A stretch of DNA of 64,000 nt from JARRKC01 sp963723965 (GTDB taxonomy: Bacteria; Acidobacteriota; UBA6911; RPQK01; JAPXNP01): assembly GCA_963723965.1 (NCBI GenBank), contig CAVRSV010000010.1:124001-188000 (forward strand), given 5' to 3'. Below are positions 38,855 through 47,417 of the stretch, one piece after another. Made by a program: the position numbers and the translations under genes. The notes beneath the pieces are model-generated. The model was not told the origin of the DNA. It made no database searches and saw nothing but the letters and a program-made list of their open reading frames with translations. Numbering within the stretch: the stretch's first letter is position 1; each line of letters begins with the position of its first letter.

Positions 38855-39562
38855 TCAATCCGAGAGATTCTTCGGCGAGTGTTTCTCGAGCACCTTGATC
38901 AGCGCGACCCCTTCGCGGGGCGTCTTGACCTTCCCCTCGAGCACGATGTCGCGGGCCGAAATCTCCCGGCCGTAGAGGTCCTCGTTGGCACCCGAATCCT
39001 GGCGCAGAGTGGATCCGGCCAGGGACACTCCCGCAAACAGCCCCTTGGAGCGCGAGTAGGTCAGGATCTCCGCGGTCATGAGCGCGTCGGTCGAGGCTTC
39101 GGCACTCCGGCCCTTCGGACCCGCGGCCACCGAGGCGTCTCCGCCCAGCTTGACCTTGCTCTTGAGCAGTGAATCGGCGCCTTTCGGGTTCATCACGAGC
39201 AGGATGAAATCGGTGGCCGATCCTCCGATCTGGAGACCGAAGCTGCCACCCTCGAGACGCATCATTGCGGGTGCCCCCCAGGGGCCCTTGAAGTTGTTGC
39301 CGCTACGGCAGACCATGGCTCCTTTGCCATAGCTTCCGCCGAACCCGAGGGCTAGTTTCTTGACCGAAGGGATGACGATGACGCATTCCGCCTTGTCCAG
39401 CAGATCCTGGGGAATTCCCTCCGGGATGTCGAGAACCTCCCGGGCCACCTCGGCGCAGTTCTCCAGCCGTTCCCTCTCCTCCTTCGTGTCCGCCCGGACG
39501 CTCAGTTGCGCCAGACACAGGACTGACACGACTGCGAAACAAGCCACTCCTGTCCTTGACAT
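38855..39562 (-). CDS. SYLF (Ysc84-type) lipid-binding domain protein, secreted
   Basis: 235 residues with a Sec signal (CFAVVSVLCLAQLSVRA) and a full SYLF domain: AECVIVIPSVKKLALGFG, GPWGAPAMMRLEGGSFGLQI and DFILLVMNPKGADSLLKS, followed by GPKGRSAEASTDALMTAEIL. Eukaryotic SYLF proteins bind phosphoinositides; bacterial exported ones are common in Acidobacteriota and Bacteroidota and have no settled role. GTG-ATG occurs at the start; ATG 39562 is chosen, with AAGGGTGAC upstream. Confidence 0.9.
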   Translation of the reverse strand: MSRTGVACFAVVSVLCLAQLSVRADTKEERERLENCAEVAREVLDIPEGIPQDLLDKAECVIVIPSVKKLALGFGGSYGKGAMVCRSGNNFKGPWGAPAMMRLEGGSFGLQIGGSATDFILLVMNPKGADSLLKSKVKLGGDASVAAGPKGRSAEASTDALMTAEILTYSRSKGLFAGVSLAGSTLRQDSGANEDLYGREISARDIVLEGKVKTPREGVALIKVLEKHSPKNLSD

Positions 39563-39758
39563 CACCTGTCACCCTTCCTTTCCTATGGTGAGATCCGCTG
39601 ACGTCGATACTAGCACAGCCGCGCACGTAACCGACCGATCGACGGATCCTTCGGCTGGATGTTCAACAGCTCGGGCTTGGACCGGCCTGCTAATCGCCCC
39701 CTAACCGGGCTCCTGGTGCAGCAGACTCCGCATAGTGACGGCGCGCCCCTCCGAGCTG

Positions 39759-40688
39759 TCACTCGAAGTCGACCGGTTCGAAGCGGGTGAGTTCCTGAAA
39801 CTCGCGAAAACGGAGCTGGACTTCGGTAAAGGTCAATTCCCGGAGCCTGCCGAGCGAGAATTTCTCGACGTTGAAGCTGGCCATGACGGAGCCGAAGACC
39901 ACCGCCTGGCGCAGTGTCGCCTCGTCGGTGCGACCGGTCCCGGCCAGATACCCCATGAACCCGCCGGCAAACGTATCCCCCGCGCCGGTCGGATCGGCGA
40001 CATCCTCCACCGGGTAAGCGGGAATTCCGAAGGCCTGCAGTTCATGCCCGACAAGGCTGAACTTGACGACCCCGTACTCCCCCCGCTTGACGACGACGGT
40101 TCGCGGCCCCCAGTCCATGATCCTGCGGGCGGCCTTCACCAGCGAGGCTTCGCCGGCCAGAAGTCGCGTCTCCTGATCATTGATCACCAGGATATCCACG
40201 TGACGCAGCGTCTCGATCAGCGACTCGAGGCTTCCTTCGATCCAGTAGTTCATGGTGTCGCAGGCGACCAGCTTCGGAGCCCGCACCTGGGCGAGAACTT
40301 CGCGCTGGAGCGTGGGGTCGATGTTCCCCAGGAAAACGAAGTCCGCACTGCGGAAGCGCTCCGGGATCTTCGGCCGGAAACCGGCAAAAACGTTGAGGTG
40401 CGTCGCCAGCGTCGTCGCTTCGTTCAGATCGCGTGTGTAGTTCCCCTTCCAGCGGAACGTCTCTCCGTCCAGATACTCGAGCCCATCCAGATCGACGTTG
40501 CGGGTCTCGAGCAGGTTGCGATCCTCGGCCCGAAAGTCCTTGCCAACACAAGCCACCAGCAGGACCGGCGTGAAAAAGCTCGCCGAGACGCTGAAATACG
40601 TCGCCGACCCCCCCAGAGCATCCTCGACGCTGCCGTAGGGCGTTTCAACCGAATCATAGGCCACCGAACCGACTACCAGAACCGCCAT
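39759..40688 (-). CDS. PfkB family sugar/nucleoside kinase
   Basis: 309 residues. The N-terminal substrate signature is GGSATYFSVSASFF and the C-terminal ATP/anion-hole signature is DPTGAGDTFAGGFMGYL with the catalytic Asp. The substrate is not predictable from these motifs; adenosine- and ribokinase-like enzymes share them. It lies 18 bases after mtnP and is almost surely co-transcribed. That suggests a substrate from methylthioadenosine salvage, such as a methylthioribose derivative or adenosine, but this is inference. Confidence 0.88.
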   Translation of the reverse strand: MAVLVVGSVAYDSVETPYGSVEDALGGSATYFSVSASFFTPVLLVACVGKDFRAEDRNLLETRNVDLDGLEYLDGETFRWKGNYTRDLNEATTLATHLNVFAGFRPKIPERFRSADFVFLGNIDPTLQREVLAQVRAPKLVACDTMNYWIEGSLESLIETLRHVDILVINDQETRLLAGEASLVKAARRIMDWGPRTVVVKRGEYGVVKFSLVGHELQAFGIPAYPVEDVADPTGAGDTFAGGFMGYLAGTGRTDEATLRQAVVFGSVMASFNVEKFSLGRLRELTFTEVQLRFREFQELTRFEPVDFE

Positions 40689-40706
40689 TCTGCACCTCTC
40701 CCTGAG

Positions 40707-41582
40707 CTACTGCCTGATGTATTTGCCGATGATCGGCTCCAACTTGTTCCGCGTCTCTTCCGGAATCGCAGCCGGGTCCGTAATGAGGGCGGTCGCGAGG
40801 GCATGACGACAGGAGCAGTCGAACTCCCGCGGCAGGATGCGCACGGCCTCCGAGATGAGGCCCTTGGCGTGCTCGCTGTTCTGACTCAGATACCCGAGCA
40901 GCATCTCGACCGTCACATCCTCTTCCTCCTCGTGCCAGCAGTCGTAGTCCGTGACCATGGCGATCGTCACGTAGCAGATTTCGGCCTCCCGGGCCAGTTT
41001 CGCTTCCTGGAGGTTCGTCATGCCGATCAGGTCCATCCCCCAACTGCGGTAGAGATGGGACTCGGCCCGTGTGGAGAAAGCCGGTCCCTCCATGCAGACA
41101 TAGGTCCCGCCCCGCTTGATGGGGAAGTCGATATTGCCGGCCGCCTGTTCCACCAGACCGGCGAGCCGTCCGCAGATCGGGTCGGCGAAGCCGATGTGGG
41201 CAACGAGACCGTCTCCGAAGAAGGTCGAGACCCGTTGGCGGGTCCGGTCGAAGAACTGGTCGGGGAGCACGAAATCCATGGGGCGGTGCTCTTCGCGGAG
41301 CGAACCCACGGCACTGGCCGAAAGGATGGACTCCACTCCGAGTTTCTTCATGCCGAACAGATTGGCCCGGAAGTTGATCTCGGTGGGGAGGAGGCGATGC
41401 CCGCGTCCGTGTCGGGCCAGGAAAGCCACGCTCCGGCCGTGAAGCGTACCCACTATGAAGGCGTCGCTCGGAGAGCCGAAGGGGGTCTCGACATGAACCT
41501 CCCTGCGGTTCTCCAAGCCCTGGATATCGTATAGGCCACTTCCGCCGATGATTCCGATTTCAGCTCGTTCCTGTGTCGGCAT
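40707..41582 (-). CDS. mtnP: S-methyl-5'-thioadenosine phosphorylase
   Basis: A 291-residue phosphorylase that splits methylthioadenosine with phosphate into adenine and 5-methylthioribose 1-phosphate, the entry to methionine salvage and purine recycling. The N-terminal phosphate loop GIIGGSGLYDI, the RHGRGHRLLPTEINFRAN stretch and the purine site MEGPAFSTRAES with MTNLQEAKLARE are all as in the MTAP subgroup of the PNP/MTAP family. ATG 41582 is chosen after AAAGGACGAGG; the upstream in-frame extension is Arg-rich and unsupported. No mtnA, mtnK or other salvage genes are in the window. Confidence 0.93.
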   Translation of the reverse strand: MPTQERAEIGIIGGSGLYDIQGLENRREVHVETPFGSPSDAFIVGTLHGRSVAFLARHGRGHRLLPTEINFRANLFGMKKLGVESILSASAVGSLREEHRPMDFVLPDQFFDRTRQRVSTFFGDGLVAHIGFADPICGRLAGLVEQAAGNIDFPIKRGGTYVCMEGPAFSTRAESHLYRSWGMDLIGMTNLQEAKLAREAEICYVTIAMVTDYDCWHEEEEDVTVEMLLGYLSQNSEHAKGLISEAVRILPREFDCSCRHALATALITDPAAIPEETRNKLEPIIGKYIRQ

Positions 41583-41680
41583 TCGCCTCGTCCTTTCCAG
41601 TCTGTTGCGGGGGTTCTTCGAGTGCTTGCCCGCATGTTCCCACAGGCTCCTGCTGCGCCGCACGCCGCGCGACCCGCGAG

Positions 41681-42541
41681 CTACAGCGAGGAGACATCCC
41701 AAGGCACGGGTCGGCACCCGAACTTGCCGTCCTGCAGTTCCAGGCGCCCGAGGGGTGCATCGGCATCGTGTTCGAACATGATCAACCAGTCGCCCTCGAT
41801 TGCCCTTTCATAGATCTGTCGCCGGGTCTCCATTGTCGTCAGCGGAAACAGATCATAGCCCATCACCCAGGCCAGTGGAACGTGGGCGGCCGTCGGACAG
41901 AGGTCGGCGATGTAAAGCAGGACCCGCCCGGCGGACTCGACTCGGACCGACTGATGTCCCAGCGTGTGGCCGGGGGTCGGTTCCAGATGGATTCCGGGAA
42001 CCACCTCCAGGGGACCGTCGACGATCTCGAGCTGGCCGGCGTCCCGGATGGGGCGCCAGTTTTCATGAAAATAGCTGGCATGGTTTCGTTCGTTCGGGTG
42101 CTCAGCGTCCTCGAACTCCTGGCGCTGGACCACATAGCGGGCCTTCGGGAAGGCGGGCTCCGGTCGACCGTCGGGGCCCTTGAGCGTGTTTCCGCCGCAG
42201 TGGTCGAAGTGGTAGTGAGTGTTGATCACCCAATCGATGTCGCTGGGGGACAGTCCGAGCCCGCCCAACTCATCGAAAACCGTCCTTTCGTGACCGATCT
42301 GATAGATGGAGAGCTGCTTGTCGGTGTATTTGAATCCGCATCCGGTGTCGATCAGGATGTTCTCTGCCCCCGTCCGGACGAGCAGACAGTTGAGTCCGAG
42401 TCGAATGCGGTTTCGATCGTCGGGCTGCAACCGCTTCTCCCAAAGCACGCGGGGGACGACCCCGAACATGGCGCCGCCATCGAGGGCAAAGGTCCCGTCG
42501 GAGATCAGGTGCAGTTCAAACTCGCCGAGTCTCAATTCCAT
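41681..42541 (-). CDS. MBL-fold metallo-hydrolase
   Basis: 286 residues with the metallo-beta-lactamase fold. The di-metal motif THYHFDHCGG gives His109, His111, Asp113 and His114. A second His lies in TPGHTLGHQS and a metal Asp in LLYIADLCPTAAH. It resembles lactonase and arylsulfatase-like members but the substrate is open. ATG 42541 follows GGAAGG. It starts four bases after the methylmalonyl-CoA epimerase stop, so the two are an operon with meaB upstream. Confidence 0.88.
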   Translation of the reverse strand: MELRLGEFELHLISDGTFALDGGAMFGVVPRVLWEKRLQPDDRNRIRLGLNCLLVRTGAENILIDTGCGFKYTDKQLSIYQIGHERTVFDELGGLGLSPSDIDWVINTHYHFDHCGGNTLKGPDGRPEPAFPKARYVVQRQEFEDAEHPNERNHASYFHENWRPIRDAGQLEIVDGPLEVVPGIHLEPTPGHTLGHQSVRVESAGRVLLYIADLCPTAAHVPLAWVMGYDLFPLTTMETRRQIYERAIEGDWLIMFEHDADAPLGRLELQDGKFGCRPVPWDVSSL

Positions 42542-42545
42542 CGTC

Positions 42546-42953
42546 TCAACCTTCCGGCAATGCCTCACAGAGTTCGACCAGGACACCCCCTGTCGAGTGG
42601 GGATGAATGAAGGCAATCCGGCGGCCCTCCGCTCCCTCGCGCGGCTCCCTGTCGATGAGCTGCACGTTCATCTTCTTCAAACGTTCCAGGATCGCATCGA
42701 GATCATCCACCTCGAGCGAGATGTGGTGAATCCCTTCACCGCGCTGCTCGAGGAAGGCCGCCACTGGGGACCTTTCGTCGGTCGGCTCGATCAGCTCGAT
42801 CAACGAACGCCCGACCGGCATCATGGCGATCTTCACACGATCCTCCTTCTGAATCTCCGTCCGATCACTCCGTAGCCCCAGCAGTCGATAGAACTCCGAG
42901 ACGACCGCGATGGAGCGGGTGGCAATACCCACGTGAAGAATTCTGGTGACCAT
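42546..42953 (-). CDS. mce: Methylmalonyl-CoA epimerase
   Basis: 135 residues of the VOC fold. It interconverts the (2S) and (2R) forms of methylmalonyl-CoA in propionate and branched-chain amino acid breakdown. ILHVGIATRS carries the first metal His, GEGIHHISLEVDD the second, and GGVLVELCE the Glu. The ILHVGIA start and FIHPHSTGGVLVEL end are characteristic of the epimerase. GGAGGGGG lies before the ATG at 42953. meaB is the next gene upstream on the same strand, 66 bases away, which supports the assignment. Confidence 0.93.
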   Translation of the reverse strand: MVTRILHVGIATRSIAVVSEFYRLLGLRSDRTEIQKEDRVKIAMMPVGRSLIELIEPTDERSPVAAFLEQRGEGIHHISLEVDDLDAILERLKKMNVQLIDREPREGAEGRRIAFIHPHSTGGVLVELCEALPEG

Positions 42954-43019
42954 ATCGTCCCCCTCCTCTCCCCCTGCAGGCACGCGGCCTGCCACCCCCG
43001 GGGAGTGGTGTTTCCGGTA

Positions 43020-44024
43020 TCAACTTTCAGTGCTCGCCGGCCGCGGGATCTTCCCCCGCGGCCCGTGGTTCACGGCGTTCTGGCTGCGCCACTGCCCTCG
43101 AAGCAGTTCGGCGGCTTCGTACGGAGTCGTCTCTCCCCGCGTCACCTTCTCCGCCAGTCCGTCCAATTCCGAATTGTCCAGGGTTCGACGAAATTCGTCC
43201 AGCACGCGCTGCTCGATCAGCTCGAGGATCCGTCGCCGTTCGGCGCTCAGGCGCCGCTCGCGACCCGCTTCGGAATCCCGGAAGAAATCATGGGCTTCCC
43301 GCACAGCGGCGGCCAGTTCTCCGATTCCCTGCCCACTGGTCGCCACAGTGGCCACCACCCGGGGAGTCCATCCCCGGCTCGTACTCCGATCCGCGACCAA
43401 AGCCCGGATCTCGCGGACGACTTTCTCGGCGCCCGGATGATCCGCCTTATTGACGACGAAGATCTCACCGATCTCCATGATGCCGGCCTTGAGCGCCTGG
43501 ATCTCGTCACCCATACCCGGCACCAGGACCACCAGCGTCACTTCGGCGCTGCGGGCAATGTCCACTTCGTCCTGACCCGTCCCGACCGTCTCGATGATGA
43601 GCCGGTGATAGCCGGCCGCCCCAAGGACCACCAGAGCATCGCCAACGCCCGCCGAGAGCCCTCCCATGGTGCCCCGGGTCGCCATGGACCGAATGAAAAC
43701 TCCCGGATGGGTCGACAGTGAATGCATCCGAATGCGGTCACCCAGGATGGCGCCCCCCGTGTACGGGGACGTCGGATCGACTGCGACGATGCCCACCCTG
43801 TCGCCCCGCTCGAGGTAGTGTCGTGCCAACTGGTCCACCAGAGTGCTCTTCCCGACACCCGGACTTCCGGTTACTCCGAGGACGGAGGCTCCGGCTGCAT
43901 GGGGAAAGAGACGGGCCAGAATGGCCGTTTTGGCCGGGCCTTCGCCATTTTCGACCCGACTCAGCAAACGACCCACCGAACGAACATCCCCGCCCAGAAT
44001 CCTGTCCACGATCTCCGTCGCCAT
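43020..44024 (-). CDS. meaB: Methylmalonyl-CoA mutase-associated GTPase MeaB
   Basis: A 334-residue G3E-family GTPase that protects methylmalonyl-CoA mutase and helps load its B12 cofactor. The Walker A loop VTGSPGVGKST is at about residues 51-61. It is followed by VGIVAVDPTSPYTGGAILGD, the switch sequence IETVGTGQDEVDIA and the nucleotide-specificity motif VVNKADHPGAE. The length fits. The mutase itself is not in this window. Together with mce and the MBL gene it forms a minus-strand operon. The ribosome site is weak. Confidence 0.95.
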   Translation of the reverse strand: MATEIVDRILGGDVRSVGRLLSRVENGEGPAKTAILARLFPHAAGASVLGVTGSPGVGKSTLVDQLARHYLERGDRVGIVAVDPTSPYTGGAILGDRIRMHSLSTHPGVFIRSMATRGTMGGLSAGVGDALVVLGAAGYHRLIIETVGTGQDEVDIARSAEVTLVVLVPGMGDEIQALKAGIMEIGEIFVVNKADHPGAEKVVREIRALVADRSTSRGWTPRVVATVATSGQGIGELAAAVREAHDFFRDSEAGRERRLSAERRRILELIEQRVLDEFRRTLDNSELDGLAEKVTRGETTPYEAAELLRGQWRSQNAVNHGPRGKIPRPASTES

Positions 44025-44234
44025 GGTCTCGCTACCCGAAGAGAAACCTTCACCGCACTTCCCGCCAATCTATTATGTTTGCGGGCCGAGATCCAGCCGC
44101 ACGGCCGGGGAAGACGATTTCGGATCGATCAGTCAGGAAAGAGACCTCGCCGCGGGCGGACGATCTCAGGCCACCGGAAACTGCCGAAGGCTCGAACCGC
44201 AAACCAAGCGCCGGCAAGGCAGGGGCTTCAGGCA

Positions 44235-44304
44235 GCGGGCCCAGGCGGGCCCGCTCGAAGGCGGGGACACCGTCACGTCGCGGAGCCGATTCGGACCGGC
44301 TCCG
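44235..44304 (-). terminator. Two perfect 8-bp hairpins after the DUF2807 gene
   Basis: CGGAGCCG (44281-44288) pairs with CGGCTCCG (44297-44304), and GCGGGCCC (44235-44242) pairs with GGGCCCGC (44247-44254). They follow the 3' end of the minus-strand DUF2807 gene and precede meaB. Neither has a T-run, so they are structural or factor-assisted terminators. The rest of the 295-bp spacer shows no gene. Confidence 0.5.
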
Positions 44305-44319
44305 CGACCGACGGCACAA

Positions 44320-45039
44320 CTACTTCGCTCTCACGTCGGATCCGCCACTTTTCGAGATGTGACCCAGTCTCGGCTCGCCGATGTAGTAAAGATAGGATCC
44401 ACCGCTGAGGCTGCCGGACAACTCCCCGTTCGTGCGGATCGACCCGTTCGTGCCTCCGCTGAAGTCCACCACGACATCTCCGGCGTCGAAGTCCCCAAGG
44501 TCGAAGCGGCTCCCGCCGGAACCGTCGAGCCGAACGGAGGATCCCCGCCCCATCAACTCCACGACACTGCCGCCCGAGAGCGAGAAATCGACGTCGCTTG
44601 CGGTGACGCTTCCATCCAGCTCACTTCCGCCGGAGAGTCCGAAGTTGACGTCGTGACCGAGGTCGAATCCCGTCAGAACGCACTTCGTGCCGCCGCTCAA
44701 ATGAAGACCGTCGATGTCCGGCATGGTGATGTCCGCCTCGAAGGTCACTCCACGGTAGGAACGCATCGGCTTGAGCGAGATCGACAGTTCGGCTCCTTTC
44801 CTCTCCACATCGACGGCGTCCGCCAGGTTATCGTCGATCCGGACGACCACCGAGTAGTTGGACCCGTACGTGACCTGAGCCCGGCAGCCGGAACCCAGAT
44901 GGAGCCGGGTGAAACCCTCCTGGGATATGTCGCGACTGGTGACATTCCCCGAGCCCCTGACCTGCTCGAATCCCAGAACACATGCCTGCATTGCGAGAAT
45001 ACCGGCCAGACCGGTGATGACAATCGCCCAGCGCCTCAT
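44320..45039 (-). CDS. DUF2807 (GIN-domain, adhesin-like) lipoprotein
   Basis: 239 residues. The signal ends in LAMQAC, a plausible lipobox with Cys20. The rest is the DUF2807/GIN head domain, a beta-helix made of repeated short strands with SGGS turns (LSGGSELDGSV, LSGGSVVELMG, FSGGTNGSI, LSGGSYLYY). The family is sometimes labelled auto-transporter adhesin head domain, but experimental function is lacking. GAAAGGAG precedes the ATG at 45039. It is probably a surface or periplasmic protein. Confidence 0.88.
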   Translation of the reverse strand: MRRWAIVITGLAGILAMQACVLGFEQVRGSGNVTSRDISQEGFTRLHLGSGCRAQVTYGSNYSVVVRIDDNLADAVDVERKGAELSISLKPMRSYRGVTFEADITMPDIDGLHLSGGTKCVLTGFDLGHDVNFGLSGGSELDGSVTASDVDFSLSGGSVVELMGRGSSVRLDGSGGSRFDLGDFDAGDVVVDFSGGTNGSIRTNGELSGSLSGGSYLYYIGEPRLGHISKSGGSDVRAK

Positions 45040-45202
45040 GATTCGCTCCTTTCGCCAGGGTCGCCCCGGCACCCCAATCCGTTCGCTTCTGCGGAACAGT
45101 CGGGGCACGGGGAGGTCCCCGATCAAGAACCCGATCGGCTTATCCAACAAGGACTGATACGGAGCAGGGGCCCGTGAAGTTCAATCCGGCAGGGCAGGAG
45201 AC

Positions 45203-46285
45203 TCAACCCACCGCAACGGCATTCTTGGTGCCGCGTTTGACCGTGTAGAGCGCCCGATCCGCCGCCATCAGGATCTCTCTCAGAGAACCGGCGTCCATCG
45301 GGTAGACGGCCACTCCGAAGCTGGCGCTGACCCGGACTCCCTGACCTTCCGATTTCAAAAAGACGGCCTCGTGAACTGCCCGGCACAGTCCTTCCACAAA
45401 GCTCTTCGCCGCGGTCTTGTCCCGGCCCGGGAGAACGAGTACGAACTCGTCGCCCCCATACTTGAAGAGCCGGTCCCCGGGCTGCAGGCGGGACTGCATC
45501 GTCTCGCCCACCTCCCGGAGGGCACGCGTGCCCAGCAGGTGGCCAAACCGATCGACGATGCTCTTGAAATTGTCCATATCGACAAAGACCACCCCCACGG
45601 TGGTCCCGTCCGCATCGGCACGCTCCAAAAGTTCCGCCAGCACGTGGTACAGATGCCGGGCATTGTGCAGACCCGTGTACTCATCGGTGATGCTCAACTC
45701 TTCGATCCGGCTGAAAAGCCGGGCGTTCTGAATGGCGATCGCCGCGTAATCCGCCAGGATCTTCAGGACGGGCAAGTCCCGCAACCGGAAGGCCTCGAAA
45801 TCCCGAACGTTCACAACCTCGATGACTCCGACGACCTTTCCATGGGCCTGCAGGGGCAGGCAGGCGATCGACTGGGTGAGGAAACCCGTTTGTTGGTCGG
45901 CCCGCGGGCTGAAACGGGGGTCCTCGGCGACGTTGGGCACCAGGATCGACTGACCCGTATCGGCCACGTAGCCGGCGATCCCTTCTCCACGGGCCAGCCG
46001 AATCCCCTTCAGAAGTGACTCCTCAACGCCGGCCACGATCTCGAAGGTCAGCTCTCCGGTCACCTCGTTGCGCAAGAGGATCGACCAGTTTTCGGCGGCG
46101 ATCAGATCACTCATCCGATCGACGATGAGTTGGAGAATCTCACGGAGATCCAGAGTCGAGGTGAGCAGCTTTCCCACCTCGAGACAGGCCAGCAGCGCCT
46201 TGGTCTCGAAGGAGCCTTCCGTGGGGATCTCCGGTTCATTTATCAAGACGACTTCCCCGTCAGCGATTGCGCATCCGTGACGCAA
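45203..46285 (-). CDS. GAF-GGDEF diguanylate cyclase
   Basis: 360 residues: a GAF sensor domain (about 35-190) followed directly by a GGDEF domain (197-357). The active-site motif GGDEF at 277-281 is intact, so it can probably make cyclic di-GMP. The usual inhibitory-site pattern RxxD, five residues before the motif, reads QPGD here, so product inhibition may be absent. There is no membrane segment. The start is uncertain: TTG 46285 gives the longest form, and TTG 46246 after GGGGAAG is an alternative. No receptor ligand can be named. Confidence 0.88.
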   Translation of the reverse strand: MRHGCAIADGEVVLINEPEIPTEGSFETKALLACLEVGKLLTSTLDLREILQLIVDRMSDLIAAENWSILLRNEVTGELTFEIVAGVEESLLKGIRLARGEGIAGYVADTGQSILVPNVAEDPRFSPRADQQTGFLTQSIACLPLQAHGKVVGVIEVVNVRDFEAFRLRDLPVLKILADYAAIAIQNARLFSRIEELSITDEYTGLHNARHLYHVLAELLERADADGTTVGVVFVDMDNFKSIVDRFGHLLGTRALREVGETMQSRLQPGDRLFKYGGDEFVLVLPGRDKTAAKSFVEGLCRAVHEAVFLKSEGQGVRVSASFGVAVYPMDAGSLREILMAADRALYTVKRGTKNAVAVG

Positions 46286-46388
46286 CGCGGAACCCGTTGA
46301 AGAGACGCAGACTTCACTGCATTCTACATCTTTCCCAAAGGGCGGAAAACCGAACCCGGGCGCGTCAAGAGGCCGCTCGAGCCCTGCC

Positions 46389-47417
46389 TCAGGCTCTCTT
46401 CGACAGTATGCTCCGGATGGCAGTCAACGCCGCCTCGACGTCCGTGGAGCGGATCTCCCGGTGGGTCACGAACCGGAGCTGACGAAGGCCGGTCGGGACG
46501 GCCCGAATTTCCGCCTCCTCCAGTCTGGGGAGGAGCTCCGCGCTCGTCGGGCCCTCGAGATCGGCAATTACGATGTTGGTCTCGACCGTTGACAGATCGA
46601 TCCGGAAGCCGGGGATGTCGGCCAGGCCCTCCGCCAGGAGACGGGCGTTCTCATGATCTTCGGCCAGACGTGCCGGCATCTGCTCGAGCGCCACGAGGCC
46701 TGCGGCGGCCAGGACCCCAACCTGCCGCATGCCTCCTCCCAGCATCTTGCGAACCCGCCAGGCCTCCTCAATGAACTCCCGACTTCCCAGCAGCAGAGAT
46801 CCGGCCGGGGCGCACAGTCCCTTGGACAGACAGAACATGACGCTGTCACAGTCGCGGGTGAGCCGGGCCACCGTCTCACCGAGGGCAGTCGCGGCATTGA
46901 AGATCCGGGCTCCGTCCAGATGCACCGGCAACCCGCGCTCTCTCGCCCCGGTCACGATCCGGTCCAGTTGTCGAACCCGCAGGACGGTGCCTCCGGCCAT
47001 GTTGTGGGTGTTCTCGAGCGCGATCAGGCCCGTGCGCGCGCGGTAGTAGACGGGTGGGCTCAGAACGGGTTCGACGAGGTCCCAGGTCAACAGACCTCTG
47101 GGAGCCTCGACGGGTCGGGCCAGACAACCCGAGAAGGCCGCCATCATGGCCATCTCGTAGTTGAAAATGTGGCCACGCGCCTCGATCACCACCTCCTGCC
47201 CCGGACTCGTGTGCAACTTGACGGCAATCTGGTTGCCCATCGTCCCCGAAGGGACGAACAAAGCCGCCTCTTTCGCGAAGATCTCGGCCGCCCGCTCCTG
47301 CAGCTGGCGCACCGTCGGATCTTCTCGGAAGACATCGTCGCCCACTGCTGCTTCCGCCATGGCTTTGCGCATGTGCGCCGTCGGCTTGGTCACCGTATCG
47401 CTTCTCAGATCAATCAC
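46389..47417 (-). CDS. ltaE: Low-specificity L-threonine aldolase
   Basis: A 342-residue PLP enzyme that cleaves L-threonine or L-allo-threonine to glycine and acetaldehyde. The start IDLRSDTVTKPT, the GDDVFREDPTV stretch, HLDGARIFNAA and the Schiff-base Lys199 in FCLSKGLCAPAGS are family landmarks. GTG 47417 is chosen since GGAGGAG lies eight bases upstream and the protein begins as other members do. Its start overlaps the end of the PfkB kinase gene by eight bases, so the two are coupled. Confidence 0.93.
   Translation of the reverse strand: MIDLRSDTVTKPTAHMRKAMAEAAVGDDVFREDPTVRQLQERAAEIFAKEAALFVPSGTMGNQIAVKLHTSPGQEVVIEARGHIFNYEMAMMAAFSGCLARPVEAPRGLLTWDLVEPVLSPPVYYRARTGLIALENTHNMAGGTVLRVRQLDRIVTGARERGLPVHLDGARIFNAATALGETVARLTRDCDSVMFCLSKGLCAPAGSLLLGSREFIEEAWRVRKMLGGGMRQVGVLAAAGLVALEQMPARLAEDHENARLLAEGLADIPGFRIDLSTVETNIVIADLEGPTSAELLPRLEEAEIRAVPTGLRQLRFVTHREIRSTDVEAALTAIRSILSKRA

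Noticed and set aside
46286..46388. A tRNA or small RNA gene in the short spacers
   Set aside because: I looked for cloverleaf patterns (for example GTTCGAATC with matching arms) in the spacers and found none.
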